From NCBI GenBank assembly GCA_009839505.1, contig VXPO01000161.1, forward strand, positions 1-41,351: 41,351 nt of DNA. The letters run 5' to 3'. The stretch's first letter is position 1. Every line of letters begins with the position of its first letter. Shown one piece after another: positions 9,701 to 16,963 of the stretch. The translations under genes were made by a program, and so were the position numbers. Source of the stretch: Gammaproteobacteria bacterium (GTDB taxonomy: Bacteria; Pseudomonadota; Gammaproteobacteria; Pseudomonadales; Azotimanducaceae). The notes under the pieces were generated by a model. It was not told the DNA's origin. It worked only from the letters and a program-made list of their open reading frames with translations, and did not search any database.

Positions 9701-9948
9701 AGTCCGGGGCGGTGCGCTTCCGTCCGATTCTGCTCACCTCGCTGACCACCTTCTTCGGACTGGTGCCCATCGTTCTGGAGCGCTCGATGCAGGCGCAGAT
9801 CGTGATACCCATGGCGGTCTCGCTGGCGTTCGGCATCGTCTTCGCGACGGCCATCACGCTGATCCTCATCCCATGCCTCTACAACATCCAGGCGAACCTG
9901 CGCGCGCTGTTGCTGCGCCTGTTCCACTGGATCACGAGGGACCGCTGA
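6787..9948 (+). CDS. RND efflux transporter permease
   Basis: This is a proton-driven inner-membrane pump of the RND superfamily, 1053 residues, the normal length. It has the first transmembrane helix (ANLLMFAIIGLGIYALWF), two large periplasmic loops, and 11 further helices in two groups. The proton-relay aspartates are visible in LGIVVDDAIIIAE (TM4). The second half repeats the fold (LLGFFALAGVVVNDSLILV). GTG 6787 overlaps the end of the adaptor gene, so translation is coupled. The sequence is of the HAE/CusA-like broad type, and the substrate cannot be inferred. Confidence 0.95.
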   Translation: MSDGFASPRPDSSGSDEVHGLIGWFAKNHVAANLLMFAIIGLGIYALWFQIKQESFPEFNRNQIQVQVPFLGATPEEVEQGVILRVEEAVKSIEGVREISSFAGEGSGSVNIDLETGTDLSEKMDEVKLAIDGISTFPAETERPIISEARFQQPVINVQLAGDLDEATMKELADTLREEIVALPDVSFAQVFGSRPFEISIEVSEDALRQYGLTLDGVARVIQQWSIDLPGGSIRSQAGDIRLRATGQAYTGQEYEEIVLVTRPDGTRIRLGDVATIRDQFAEVQSYSFFNGKRSFGINVMAGEEENPIDVSAAVKAFVEARNQTLPPEAQMTAWADNSFYLEGRINMMLKNMALGAILVFIILGIFLHLKVAAWVIIGLPVAFLGAFMMMPVPFVDVTINIMSLFAFILVLGIVVDDAIIIAESAYTETEEYGYTLPNIVRGAQRVAVPATFGVLTTIMAFIPMLLQAGATSSVAAAIAWIVILCLAFSLVESKLILPSHLAIMRSSHGARRGFADWVDTRLKRFIERVYKPLLARAIEYRWTTLSVFIAIAFLIIGLILGGFIRISYFPEFGGDFVMAQVEIQEGAPDSLIVDIVDQMNATLRDVDDDLKEAYGFEDDVVQNVFAYVQNGRSGRFQVELAKVETRAADFDMKEFEARWREKVGEIAGTTELQISTGNRMGGGPPVSFRLSGRNIEDVENAAEELVAHLKTYYGLFEVESSANVGPEELRLEVRPEAEAMGVTLSDLARQVRQAFYGAQAQRIQRGDSDVRVMVRYPESERKSIGNLENMWIRLPDGRELPFHAVATYELERGYNAISRIDGRRTVTVSANADLNVVEPNQVVGDVSVNFLPELRSRFYGVEVGMGTFQMEQESSVWEMIWGFAGALVGIYVLMAIPLKSYVQPLVIMAVIPFGLIGAVIGHWIVGIPVNAISLLGFFALAGVVVNDSLILVHFVNRRVAEGATAAQAAIESGAVRFRPILLTSLTTFFGLVPIVLERSMQAQIVIPMAVSLAFGIVFATAITLILIPCLYNIQANLRALLLRLFHWITRDR

Positions 9949-10037
9949 ACCCATGCCGACCTTCGTCAGCCTGCGCCTGCGCCTGCTCGAGGCGGCGGAA
10001 CCCAGCCAGTGACCACGTGTCTCCCGATCGACCCGGG

Positions 10038-10319
10038 TCATTCCTGGACGGAGAGCCTCTCCGTCGGGACCGGCGTGCCGTTGATCGTCACCGCCAACTC
10101 GCCCCTGTCCTGGTGGTAGCGCGCCTCGACGTAATGGTGGTCCTCCCAGTCGAGTTCGATGTTCGTCCACACGTACAGCGGATTCCGCTCGCCCGCGTCA
10201 CGCCGCTTGCGCAGGCAGCCGTCGAGCCAGAGCTCCAAGGCACCGTCGTCGGCGATGATCACCGAGAACTTCCGGTGGCGGTGGGAGATGTCGAAGCGCC
10301 GGGCCAAGGTCGCAACCAC
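10038..10319 (-). CDS. Small conserved-looking protein of unknown function
   Basis: The 93-residue product begins at a GTG. Its composition looks genuinely coding: ELWLDGCLRKRR, LYVWTNIELDWEDHHYVEAR and AVTINGTPV. The alternating hydrophobic pattern suggests a small beta-sheet protein. I do not recognise a family. The gene is convergent with the RND pump (89-base gap) and divergent from the DUF3750 gene, with a hairpin-rich spacer in between. No signal peptide or membrane segment is seen. Confidence 0.7.
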   Translation of the reverse strand: MVATLARRFDISHRHRKFSVIIADDGALELWLDGCLRKRRDAGERNPLYVWTNIELDWEDHHYVEARYHQDRGELAVTINGTPVPTERLSVQE

Positions 10320-10372
10320 CTCAAGACGAAGCGGCGATTCTATCCACTGACTCCGAGTGCCGCATGCGCGAC

Positions 10373-10435
10373 GCGACCGCTTCGCGGGGTCGCTGCCGAC
10401 CGCAAGCGGTCGGCCGAGAACTCGCTACGCGAATT
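10373..10435. repeat. Three consecutive hairpins in an intergenic spacer
   Basis: Three inverted repeats follow one another. GCGACC (10373-10378) pairs with GGTCGC (10388-10393). GCCGACCGC (10395-10403) pairs perfectly with GCGGTCGGC (10406-10414) across an AA loop. GAGAA-C-TCGC then pairs with GCGA-A-TTCTC across TAC (about 10416-10437). This looks like a REP/MITE-type palindromic element, though an RNA-level role is possible. The surrounding bases 10320-10525 contain no gene. Confidence 0.65.
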
Positions 10436-10525
10436 CTCCCGGCAGGGATCGCCGCTGACTGCTAGGCAACAAACGGGATTTGTTCCATGGGAGTTCGTGC
10501 TCGACCGTTGAGGCATGTTGTTCGG

Positions 10526-11320
10526 ATGACTGCGTGGATCCTGATCGGCGTCTTCGTCGCGCCCGCGTTGGTTGCCGTGGGCGTGCGCGCCTTCACGGAG
10601 CGTCCCCACTGGGGCTCGGCGAGCCACGAATCGACCGGGCAGGCGCCGATCGCTTCGGAGACCGCCGAGCCGGTTGTGCAGGTCTACGCCGCACGCACTT
10701 GGGGGTTGCGCGGAGCGGTAGCGGTACACACCTGGATCGCGGTCAAGCGTTCTGGCGCCGAGAACTACCTGCGCCACGAGGTGATCGGCTGGCGACTGCG
10801 CCGCACCGGCACGGCACTGGTGCGGGAACCGGGCGGCGCCGACGCCATGTGGTTCTCCAACCGCCCGCAACTCCTCGTGGATCTGCGCGGGCCCGGTGTG
10901 GACGCGGTGATCGACCGCATCGAAGCCGCCGCGCGCGACTATCCGTACGCCCATGAGTACCGCATGTGGCCGGGACCCAACAGCAACACGTTCACCGCCT
11001 ATATCGGTCGTCGGGTCCCCGAACTACGCCTGAACCTGCCGCCCACGGCCATCGGCAAGGACTACCTGACCCAGGGCAGGCTCATCGCCCGTTCGCCCAG
11101 CGGGTCCGGCTACCAGTTCTCGCTCAACGGTGTGCTCGGCGCGACCGCCGCGCTGCGCGAAGGCATCGAGGTCAACCTGTTCGGGTCTGCTGCCGGCATC
11201 GGCCTGTATCCACCCGCGGTACGCCTTCCTGGTCTCGGAACGTGGCCGTCGCGGCCCGTCCGTACCGGTGTCCGCTCAGAAAAGCGTTCCCTGGCCTCGA
11301 CGGAACAGATCGGTCCTTAG
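10526..11320 (+). CDS. DUF3750 family protein
   Basis: The function is unknown; the family is recognised by several fixed blocks. In this 264-residue protein these are AARTWGLRGAVAVHTWIAVK, HEVIGWRL, WPGPNSNTFTAYI, LPPTAIGKDYL and SGSGYQFSLNG. An N-terminal hydrophobic helix (WILIGVFVAPALVAVGVRAF) probably anchors it in the membrane with the rest outside. ATG 10526 is chosen over ATG 10487 because the helix then lies at the N-terminus. The last 45 bases overlap the convergent radical SAM gene. The tail after GLGTWP is Arg/Ser rich and may have arisen by read-through after loss of an earlier stop. Confidence 0.88.
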   Translation: MTAWILIGVFVAPALVAVGVRAFTERPHWGSASHESTGQAPIASETAEPVVQVYAARTWGLRGAVAVHTWIAVKRSGAENYLRHEVIGWRLRRTGTALVREPGGADAMWFSNRPQLLVDLRGPGVDAVIDRIEAAARDYPYAHEYRMWPGPNSNTFTAYIGRRVPELRLNLPPTAIGKDYLTQGRLIARSPSGSGYQFSLNGVLGATAALREGIEVNLFGSAAGIGLYPPAVRLPGLGTWPSRPVRTGVRSEKRSLASTEQIGP

Positions 11321-12340
11321 CTCGCCGCGCTTTGAGACGTCCAGGCCGTGCTTGCGCCGCGCGACCTCGAAGCGCTTGGCGACGAGATCGGCATAGACCC
11401 CCTGACCGCGCATCCTCACACCCCATTCGGCCTGGTAGCTCTTACCGCCGCGCATCTCCCGAACGCGGCTCATGACGTGCTCCGCCTTCAACGGGTAGTG
11501 CTCGGCGAGCCACTCCTCGAACAGGTCCTTGACCTCGAAGGGCAGGCGCAGCATGACGTAGCCCGCGAACTCGGCACCGGCCTCGGCCGACCGGGCCACC
11601 ACGGTCTCGATCTCGTGGTCGTTGATGAAGGGAATCACCGGCGCCAGCATGATCCCGACCGGCACGCCCGCCGCCTTGAGTTCCCGGACCATCCTTAGTC
11701 GCGCGCCAGGAGACGCCGTTCGCGGCTCGAGCTTCGTCTTGAGTTCGTTGTCGAGGGTGGTGATGCTCACGCCAACGCTGACAAGCCCGAGACCGGCGAG
11801 TTCGCCCAGGATGTCGAGGTCCCGGAGGATCAGGGCACCCTTGGTGACGATGCTCACCGGATGGCGGCAATCCAGCAAAGCCTCGAGAATCCGACGGGTG
11901 ACCCGCAGCCCCTTCTCACCCGGCTGATAGGGATCCGTGTTGGTGCCGATGGCCAGCGTCCGGCACTCGTAGCCCGGCTTGTCGAACGCCTCGAACAGGC
12001 GTTCCACCGGATCGGTCTTGTAGAAGATCCGGGTCTCGAAATCGAGCCCCGGCGAGAGATCGAGAAACGCGTGGGTGGGGCGCGCGTAGCAGTACACGCA
12101 GCCGTGCTCGCAACCCTTGTAGGGATTGATCGACTGCTCGAAGGGAACATCGGGCGAGCGGTTGGTGGCGATGATGTTCCGGGTCTTGTCGGGATAGAAG
12201 GCCGTCGCCGGTTCCGGGTCGGGGAAGTCGTCATCGACAGCCTCCCAGCCGTCGTCCGACGCCGTGCTCGGTGCCGTCTCGAACCGACCAGCCGGATTCG
12301 ACACCGCACCGCGACCCTTGTGTGCCCGCTTCCTGTCCAC
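11276..12340 (-). CDS. PA0069-family radical SAM protein
   Basis: This is a radical S-adenosylmethionine enzyme related to the spore photoproduct lyase (SplB) group; its reaction is not established. The 354-residue product has KGRGAVSNPAGRFE near the N-terminus and the iron-sulfur cluster site GCEHGCVYCYARP (CX3CX2C), then IGTNTDPYQPGEK and VSITTLDNEL. The start is GTG 12340, just ahead of the conserved KGRG. A perfect LexA-type box lies 14 bases upstream, in the spacer of a candidate promoter. Together with the resemblance to a photolesion-repair enzyme, this suggests induction by DNA damage (inference). Confidence 0.93.
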   Translation of the reverse strand: MDRKRAHKGRGAVSNPAGRFETAPSTASDDGWEAVDDDFPDPEPATAFYPDKTRNIIATNRSPDVPFEQSINPYKGCEHGCVYCYARPTHAFLDLSPGLDFETRIFYKTDPVERLFEAFDKPGYECRTLAIGTNTDPYQPGEKGLRVTRRILEALLDCRHPVSIVTKGALILRDLDILGELAGLGLVSVGVSITTLDNELKTKLEPRTASPGARLRMVRELKAAGVPVGIMLAPVIPFINDHEIETVVARSAEAGAEFAGYVMLRLPFEVKDLFEEWLAEHYPLKAEHVMSRVREMRGGKSYQAEWGVRMRGQGVYADLVAKRFEVARRKHGLDVSKRGELRTDLFRRGQGTLF

Positions 12341-12346
12341 AAGCCC

Positions 12347-12375
12347 ACGATACCTGTATGATTGTACAGCATCAA
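12347..12375 (-). promoter_or_regulatory. Candidate promoter of the radical SAM gene
   Basis: Reading the minus strand, TTGATG (12375-12370) and TATCGT (12352-12347) are separated by exactly 17 bases, and that spacer holds the LexA box. Transcription from it would start at or within a base or two of GTG 12340, giving a leaderless message. Alternatively TACAAT inside the box (12366-12361) serves as the -10, with a leader of about 18 bases. Confidence 0.4.
12354..12369. promoter_or_regulatory. LexA (SOS) box
   Basis: CTGTATGATTGTACAG matches the gammaproteobacterial LexA operator core CTGT-N8-ACAG at all eight fixed positions. It lies between the divergent radical SAM gene (14 bases from its start) and the DUF4143-type ATPase gene (62 bases from its start). 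It also contains TATGAT, a possible -10 for the ATPase, so LexA could repress both. The box is seen directly; regulation is inferred. Confidence 0.65.
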
Positions 12376-12431
12376 CCGTTGTCTTGTCTGGTGCTTCGTC
12401 TTGAAATCTCAGCGACTACCGCTGAATTTTC

Positions 12432-13625
12432 GTGGTGTCGTTCTCCACCGTGATCCCCCGGACGGCACATGTGCGCGCCATCAAGGAACGGCTCGGTTCG
12501 TTTCCGGTGGTTGCCATTCTCGGTCCGCGGCAAATCGGCAAGACGACGCTGGCGCGCCAAGTCGCACGGGGGTACTCCGGCTCTGTGCATCGTCTCGACT
12601 TGGAGAATCCCGTCGATCTCAATCGGCTGCTCGAGGATCCGGGCCTCGTACTGGACGAGTTGCGCGGTCTCGTTGTCATCGATGAGGTTCAGCGCCGACC
12701 GGACCTATTCCCGATCCTGCGCGTTCTGGTTGACCGGCGACCGTTGCCTGCCAGGTTTCTGGTGTTGGGCAGCGCATCGCCGGGCCTGATCCGGCAGTCT
12801 TCCGAGTCGCTCGCCGGACGGATCGCCTATCACGACCTTGGCGGTCTAGGTCTCGACGAAGTTGGCCATCACCGTTTGAATCGGCGGTGGCTGCGTGGTG
12901 GATTTCCTCCTGCGTGGCTGGCTCGGTCGAACGCCGCCGCGACCGTTTGGCTGGAGAGTTTCGTACGCACGTTCCTGGAACGCGATCTGCCGGAACTCGG
13001 AATACGCATTCCGGCACCCGCGATGCGTCCATTCTGGACGATGCTGGCCCACAGCCACGGACAGGTTTGGAACGCGTCGGAGTTTTCACGGTCGTTCGGC
13101 GTCGCCGACACGACGGTGCGACGCTACCTAGACATTCTCGCCGGGGCGTTGGTCGTTCGACAGTTGCAGCCATGGCATGCGAATGTAGCCAAGCGGCAGG
13201 TGAAGTCACCAAAGGTATACCTGAGGGACACGGGTGTGCTGCATGCCCTTCTGGGTATCGGCGACATGCGATCCCTCGACTCGCATCCCAAGGTCGGCGA
13301 TTCGTGGGAGGGGCTCGTCCTCGAGTCCATCGTCGGCCAGTTGGGTCTGCCGGAAGAACATGCCTACTTCTGGGCCGCTCACGCGGGCGGCGAACTCGAT
13401 CTGCTGCTCACGCGTGGAACCAGACGCGTGGGGATCGAGATCAAGCGCACATCCATGCCGACAGTCACGCGGTCCATGCGCACCGCATTGGAGGTTCTTG
13501 CTCTCGCGGAACTGATCGTGATTCATGCCGGGCGCGACTCCTTCCGGCTGGCCCGCGACATCCGCGCGGTGTCTGCGAGCCGGTTGGGCAGCGACCTCGG
13601 TCTACGGCGATGGCCCCGGCTGTGA
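12432..13625 (+). CDS. AAA+ ATPase with DUF4143 C-terminal domain
   Basis: The 397-residue product has the Walker A motif GPRQIGKTTLA near residue 33, Walker B-like LVVIDEVQRRPDLFPIL, and the sensor-like LGSASPGLI. A central winged-helix-like stretch follows (WNASEFSRSFGVADTTVRRY). The C-terminal DUF4143 region has a nuclease-like GELDLLLTRGTRRVGIEIKR, a (D/E)...D...E-x-K pattern. Such ATPases are widespread as lone genes in variable regions and have no settled function. GTG 12432 is used. It borders Rhs debris on its 3' side and may share the LexA box upstream. Confidence 0.92.
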   Translation: MVSFSTVIPRTAHVRAIKERLGSFPVVAILGPRQIGKTTLARQVARGYSGSVHRLDLENPVDLNRLLEDPGLVLDELRGLVVIDEVQRRPDLFPILRVLVDRRPLPARFLVLGSASPGLIRQSSESLAGRIAYHDLGGLGLDEVGHHRLNRRWLRGGFPPAWLARSNAAATVWLESFVRTFLERDLPELGIRIPAPAMRPFWTMLAHSHGQVWNASEFSRSFGVADTTVRRYLDILAGALVVRQLQPWHANVAKRQVKSPKVYLRDTGVLHALLGIGDMRSLDSHPKVGDSWEGLVLESIVGQLGLPEEHAYFWAAHAGGELDLLLTRGTRRVGIEIKRTSMPTVTRSMRTALEVLALAELIVIHAGRDSFRLARDIRAVSASRLGSDLGLRRWPRL

Positions 13626-13628
13626 CCC

Positions 13629-13770
13629 TGGTTCGCCGTGTTTGCGCCGGGCATTCGCATTGAGCCGCCATCGGCGTCGCCGACGTGCACACCGCCAACA
13701 TCGGTCCGACGCGCGTCTTCTCCACCCGCGGGTGCGCGGCCGCAGCGTCGGTGCGCGCATGCAGCAATTG
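13629..13770 (-). pseudogene. Small degraded Rhs core fragment
   Basis: On the minus strand, one frame reads AAAHPRVEKTRVGPMLAVCTSATP. This matches the intact Rhs core copy further right (FAAHPWVEKTRIGPVLAVRTS). The fragment then degenerates and has no start or proper end. It is the left-most visible remnant of the Rhs locus. Confidence 0.65.
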
Positions 13771-14273
13771 GAACGCCTAATGGGAACACAAGATTTACGT
13801 GCGATTGGCGCAGAGAATACACGTTCGACTTGAACGCATGATTTACGTGTAATAGAAACACTTGGTAGACGCGGCCAAGGAGCGATGACGCAGTGGCGTC
13901 TCCGAACGAAAAACTCGCGAACGCGTTGACGTACTCGTAGGTCATCATGTTGCCGAACGCGTCGGTCTCGCGGTTCACCGACCACAGCAGCGGCGCCTCC
14001 GCCGCCACGTGGCCGTCCACCACCAGCGTCGCGAAGTCCAGGCGGGCGTCGTCCGTGCGCCCGTACTCCCGCACCCCGCCGTCGGGAAGCTCCACCTCGA
14101 ACCAGGGCGCCGCCGCCGTGCCCCGCACCGCGATCCGCGCGTAGGACTCGCGCAGCGTGCGGTACGCCGCGCCGGGCCGCAGATGGTCGCCGCCGACCAG
14201 CACCACGCGCTCGCCGTCGATGCACAGGCGGTCCGTCCCGTCGAGGGAGATGCCGTCGCCGTCCGCCGTGTCC

Positions 14274-14576
14274 CGCACGCAGCGGCGGATGGCCGAGAAC
14301 CCGCCCACGCGCCAGCCGTACCCCAGCAGGTCGCCCGGGGCGTCCTCCGCCGCGCGCTGCCGCCCGCGGCCGTCGCTGTAGTCGACCGACAGCGCCGGCG
14401 CCAGCCCGTTGACCCCCGCGACGGCCGACACGGGGATGTTGACGTAGCCGTCGCCGCCCTTGGTCACGCCCGTCCCGTAGGGCACCGTGCCCGGCGTCGT
14501 GCCCGGCTTGATCTCGATCGGCGTCCCGCCGACGACGAGCGCCTGCACGGTCCCCAGGCCGGTGGGCAGGCACACG
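14274..14576. repeat. 303-bp direct repeat, copy 1 (SpvB-like block)
   Basis: This segment is repeated at 14662-14964 with an offset of 388 bases and only scattered substitutions. It encodes the SpvB-like block on the minus strand. The two copies are separated only by a family-A element. Confidence 0.9.
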
Positions 14577-14587
14577 GGGCAATCTTG

Positions 14588-14650
14588 GGGACAACCACCC
14601 TTGGCAGGCAGGGTGGGTGTCCCTTTTTCGCCGCAGGGTGGATGTCCCCT
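14588..14650. repeat. Family-A palindromic element, copy a
   Basis: The forward arm GGGACAACCACCC is at 14589-14601, the reverse arm GGGTGGGTGTCCC at 14612-14624 and the second reverse arm GGGTGGATGTCCCC at 14637-14650. It lies exactly between the two copies of the 303-bp Rhs repeat and is read through in frame on the minus strand. Confidence 0.9.
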
Positions 14651-14661
14651 TTCCGCCCCTC

Positions 14662-14964
14662 GCACGCAGCGGCGGATGGCCGAGAATCCGCCCACGCGCC
14701 AGCCGTAGCCCAGCAGGTCGCCGGGGGCGTCCTCCGCCGCGCGCTGCCGTTCGCGGCCGTCGCTGTAGTCGATCGACAGCGCCGGCGCCAGGCCGTTGAC
14801 CCCCGCGACGGCCGACACGGGGATGTTGACGTAGGCGTCGCCGCCCTTCGTCACGCCCGTCCCGTAGGGCACCGTGCCCGGCGTCGTGCCCGGCTCGATC
14901 TCGATCGGCGTCCCGCCAACGACGAGCGCCTGCACGGTCCCCAGGCCGGTGGGCAGGCACACGT
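14662..14964. repeat. 303-bp direct repeat, copy 2 (SpvB-like block)
   Basis: This is the second copy of the segment at 14274-14576; after 14964 the two copies diverge. It is the copy joined to the upstream fibronectin-like region, so it is probably the original arrangement. Confidence 0.9.
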
Positions 14965-15186
14965 GGTCGAGGACCGGCGACTCCACGGGATCGCACCGCC
15001 ACAGCGTGTACGTGTACGTGCCGGGCAGCCTGCCCGTGAACGACGTCGCGCCCGCCGTGCCCGCAAGGCGGCGGGTCGGACCGCCGTCCGGACCGGACTC
15101 GCGGAGTTCCCATTCCATCGGCGTCGACGTGGCCGACACCCGCCAGCCCACCGTGTAGTCGCCGCCGTTCACCTCGGGCGCCACCC

Positions 15187-15265
15187 GGGTGGGTTGTCCC
15201 ATTTTCCCCGCACCATCGGCACGCAGGGTTGGGTGTCCCTTTTTCCCCGCAGGGTGGATGTCCCC
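15187..15265. repeat. Family-A palindromic element, copy b
   Basis: The arms are GGGTGGGTTGTCCC (15187-15200), GGGTTGGGTGTCCC (15226-15239) and GGGTGGATGTCCCC (15252-15265). Two arms carry single-base insertions. There is no forward GGGACATCCACCC arm, so this copy appears degraded. It marks the 5' limit of the SpvB-type Rhs fragment. Confidence 0.85.
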
Positions 15266-15281
15266 TTTTCGCCTCCTCGGG

Positions 15282-15499
15282 CGTCGTCGTGGTCTCGACG
15301 TGGCCGGCGGCGTCTTGGCCGATGTCCGTGGTCAGCGCCGGTTCGGCGTCGCCAGGGAACCGGACCTCGCGGACACGGCGTCGGTCCCGCTCAACCGTTG
15401 GCGGGTCACCCGCCGCGTGGCACGTCTAGGGACATCCACCCATGGCACGCAGGGTGGGTGTCCCATTTTCCCCGCAGGGTGGATGTCCCCTTTCTACCC
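15282..15499. repeat. 218-bp perfect direct repeat, copy 1, containing family-A element c
   Basis: By eye this is identical, base for base, to 16139-16356 (offset 857). Its left two thirds are Rhs-derived (minus-strand GDAEPALTTDIGQDAAGHVE). Its right third is a family-A element with arms at 15429-15441, 15452-15464 and 15477-15490. The first two arms form a 13-bp stem around a 10-base loop. Confidence 0.92.
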
Positions 15500-16138
15500 A
15501 CTCCGCGTAGGTCACCAGCGCCGCCGCGCCGTGCTTCAGCTTCGACAGGTAGCCGCGGGCGTTGTACTCGTAGTCCACCGCGACCCCCGAGGCGTGCGTC
15601 GTGCGGGCCGGCCGGCCGGTCGCGTCGTAGGTCTGCGCGCGGGTGAACGTCTCCGTGCTCGTCGCCGTCGGGCGCACCGTCGTCGTCGCCGCCGTCGGCC
15701 GCGCGTCGGCGTCGTAGGCGTAGGTCTCCTCGTACTCCACCGCCGTCGTGGCGCCGTCGTCGTAGCTGCGCCCCGCCGGGAGGCCGACCGCCGCCGTGTC
15801 CCACGTCCAGGCCGCCGTCCCGCCGCCGGGGTCGGTCCGCGTCCGCGGCCGCCCCAGCCACAGCTCCACCCGCTCGAGCAGGCCGCCGCCGTCGTAGGCG
15901 TAGCGCGCCTCGGACCGCCCGTCCGCCGTCCCGTCCGGGTTCTCCGCCGACTCCACCAGGTCGCCCAGGACGTCGTACGTCAGCACGCGTTTGCGCGTGC
16001 CCCGCGGCGGCGTGCCGTCGGCGCCCACGACCGTCTCCACCACCGTCGCCGCGACCCGGTGGTTGGCGGCGTCCGCCGCGTAGCCCACCTCCACCCGTCC
16101 GCCGCCGGCGCGCTCCAGTGTCGTCAGGCGACCTCGGA
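15500..16138 (-). pseudogene. Rhs core (YD-repeat) fragment
   Basis: Read on the minus strand, this is a partial second copy of the core encoded at about 18920-19690. It begins DVRGRLTTLERAGGG and continues through TRKRVLTYDVLGDLVE, YAYDADARPTAA and VDYEYNARGYL. About 190 bases present in the main copy are missing at the LERVELWLGRPRTR junction. The fragment ends by running into the family-A element of the 218-bp repeat (EWVERGHPPCGENG). Both ends are bounded by the 218-bp repeats, so it behaves like a cassette. Confidence 0.8.
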
Positions 16139-16356
16139 CGTCGTCGTGGTCTCGACGTGGCCGGCGGCGTCTTGGCCGATGTCCGTGGTCAGCGCCGGTT
16201 CGGCGTCGCCAGGGAACCGGACCTCGCGGACACGGCGTCGGTCCCGCTCAACCGTTGGCGGGTCACCCGCCGCGTGGCACGTCTAGGGACATCCACCCAT
16301 GGCACGCAGGGTGGGTGTCCCATTTTCCCCGCAGGGTGGATGTCCCCTTTCTACCC
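16139..16356. repeat. 218-bp perfect direct repeat, copy 2, containing family-A element d
   Basis: This is the identical partner of 15282-15499. Element d has arms at 16286-16298, 16309-16321 and 16334-16347. It lies immediately downstream (minus strand) of the candidate immunity gene, so the duplicated cassette starts right after the toxin-immunity pair. Confidence 0.92.
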
Positions 16357-16381
16357 CTGACATGTGAGGCCATGGCGCGTC

Positions 16382-16963
16382 TCATTGCCGACGACGCGCC
16401 GACTTCAGCTTGGCACTCTCGGCGACAGTGAGGTGATCACACATGCTCTCATACAGCGTCACTGCGTCAGCGTATCTGCGTTCACGGAACGCTTCCGCCG
16501 CCTTCGGTCGAACTTGCGCGACAAACGAATCAACCGCAAGCCGGCGAGCATTCGCTTCCCCAAAACTTTCAAGTTGCCGGAAAAATTTTCTTTTCCCTCG
16601 AAGTGCAGGCTCAGCATACGTTCGTACTACGCAAGCCTGCCGTTCCACTGAAACGATGATCGCTGACTTTGTCCTAGCCGCCGGCACCCGATACTTGCGG
16701 TACGCATCACGGTCTACCACACCTATGGCCAGTTCAATTGAAAAACACTCACGGCCACGTACTAGCTCTACACCGATTTCGTACGAGCGTCGACCATGGT
16801 AGACGTTTACCCCCAACCGCCCCTTTCTGTAGCGGATGATCGTCGGGCCGGCTTCCACTTCCGAAAACCCGAACTCCGACAAGAAAGAGAACCGTTCCCG
16901 GACGATGTTCTCGAAATCGAGTCCCGCCCGTTCACCTGCCGACTCGTCCATCGCTTGTTTCAT
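16382..16963 (-). CDS. Candidate immunity protein for the Rhs toxin
   Basis: The 193-residue product is not recognised as a family member. It reads as a soluble mixed alpha/beta protein with charged segments (RYRKGRLGVNVYHGRRSYEI, VELVRGRECFSIELAIGVVD) and a helical C-terminus (AAEAFRERRYADAVTLYESM). ATG 16963 overlaps the TGA of the Rhs gene as ATGA, the classic arrangement for coupled translation; a TTG at 17008 is an alternative. Base composition is visibly less GC-rich than the Rhs core. Position, coupling and composition fit the immunity partner of a polymorphic toxin. The assignment rests on context only. Confidence 0.75.
   Translation of the reverse strand: MKQAMDESAGERAGLDFENIVRERFSFLSEFGFSEVEAGPTIIRYRKGRLGVNVYHGRRSYEIGVELVRGRECFSIELAIGVVDRDAYRKYRVPAARTKSAIIVSVERQACVVRTYAEPALRGKRKFFRQLESFGEANARRLAVDSFVAQVRPKAAEAFRERRYADAVTLYESMCDHLTVAESAKLKSARRRQ

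Larger units (their letters stand above)
13880..15202 (-). pseudogene. Rhs/SpvB-type N-terminal fragment, rearranged
   Basis: This is the N-terminal half of a large YD-repeat (Rhs/Tc-toxin B-like) surface or secreted protein. Reading the minus strand from 15187 there is a fibronectin-like stretch (GTYTYTLWRCDP). Next is the SpvB-like block VTKGGDAYVNIPVSAVAG with GLAPALSIDYSDGR and LLGYGWRVGGFSAIRR, then a family-A repeat. After the repeat a second copy of the SpvB block follows, continuing into VVLVGGDHLRPGAAYR and NRETDAFGNMMTYEY. Beyond about 13880 homology stops in a lower-GC stretch. There is no recognisable start, because the frame opens directly at a family-A element at 15187-15200. 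It lies downstream of the Rhs C-terminal part, the reverse of the normal gene order, so it is a displaced fragment. Confidence 0.75.

Noticed and set aside
9953-10012. Tiny plus-strand frame of 19 codons starting with ATG right after the RND pump
   Set aside because: Too short, of biased Leu/Arg composition, and without a clear ribosome site; likely chance.
13784-13850. Two 19-base near-repeats (13784-13802, 13832-13850), considered as iterons or attachment sites
   Set aside because: Only two copies with three mismatches, and no integrase or origin gene nearby.
14009-15646. Long plus-strand frame across the Rhs fragments
   Set aside because: Antisense shadow with Arg/Val/Ala bias; the minus strand carries recognisable YD-repeat protein.
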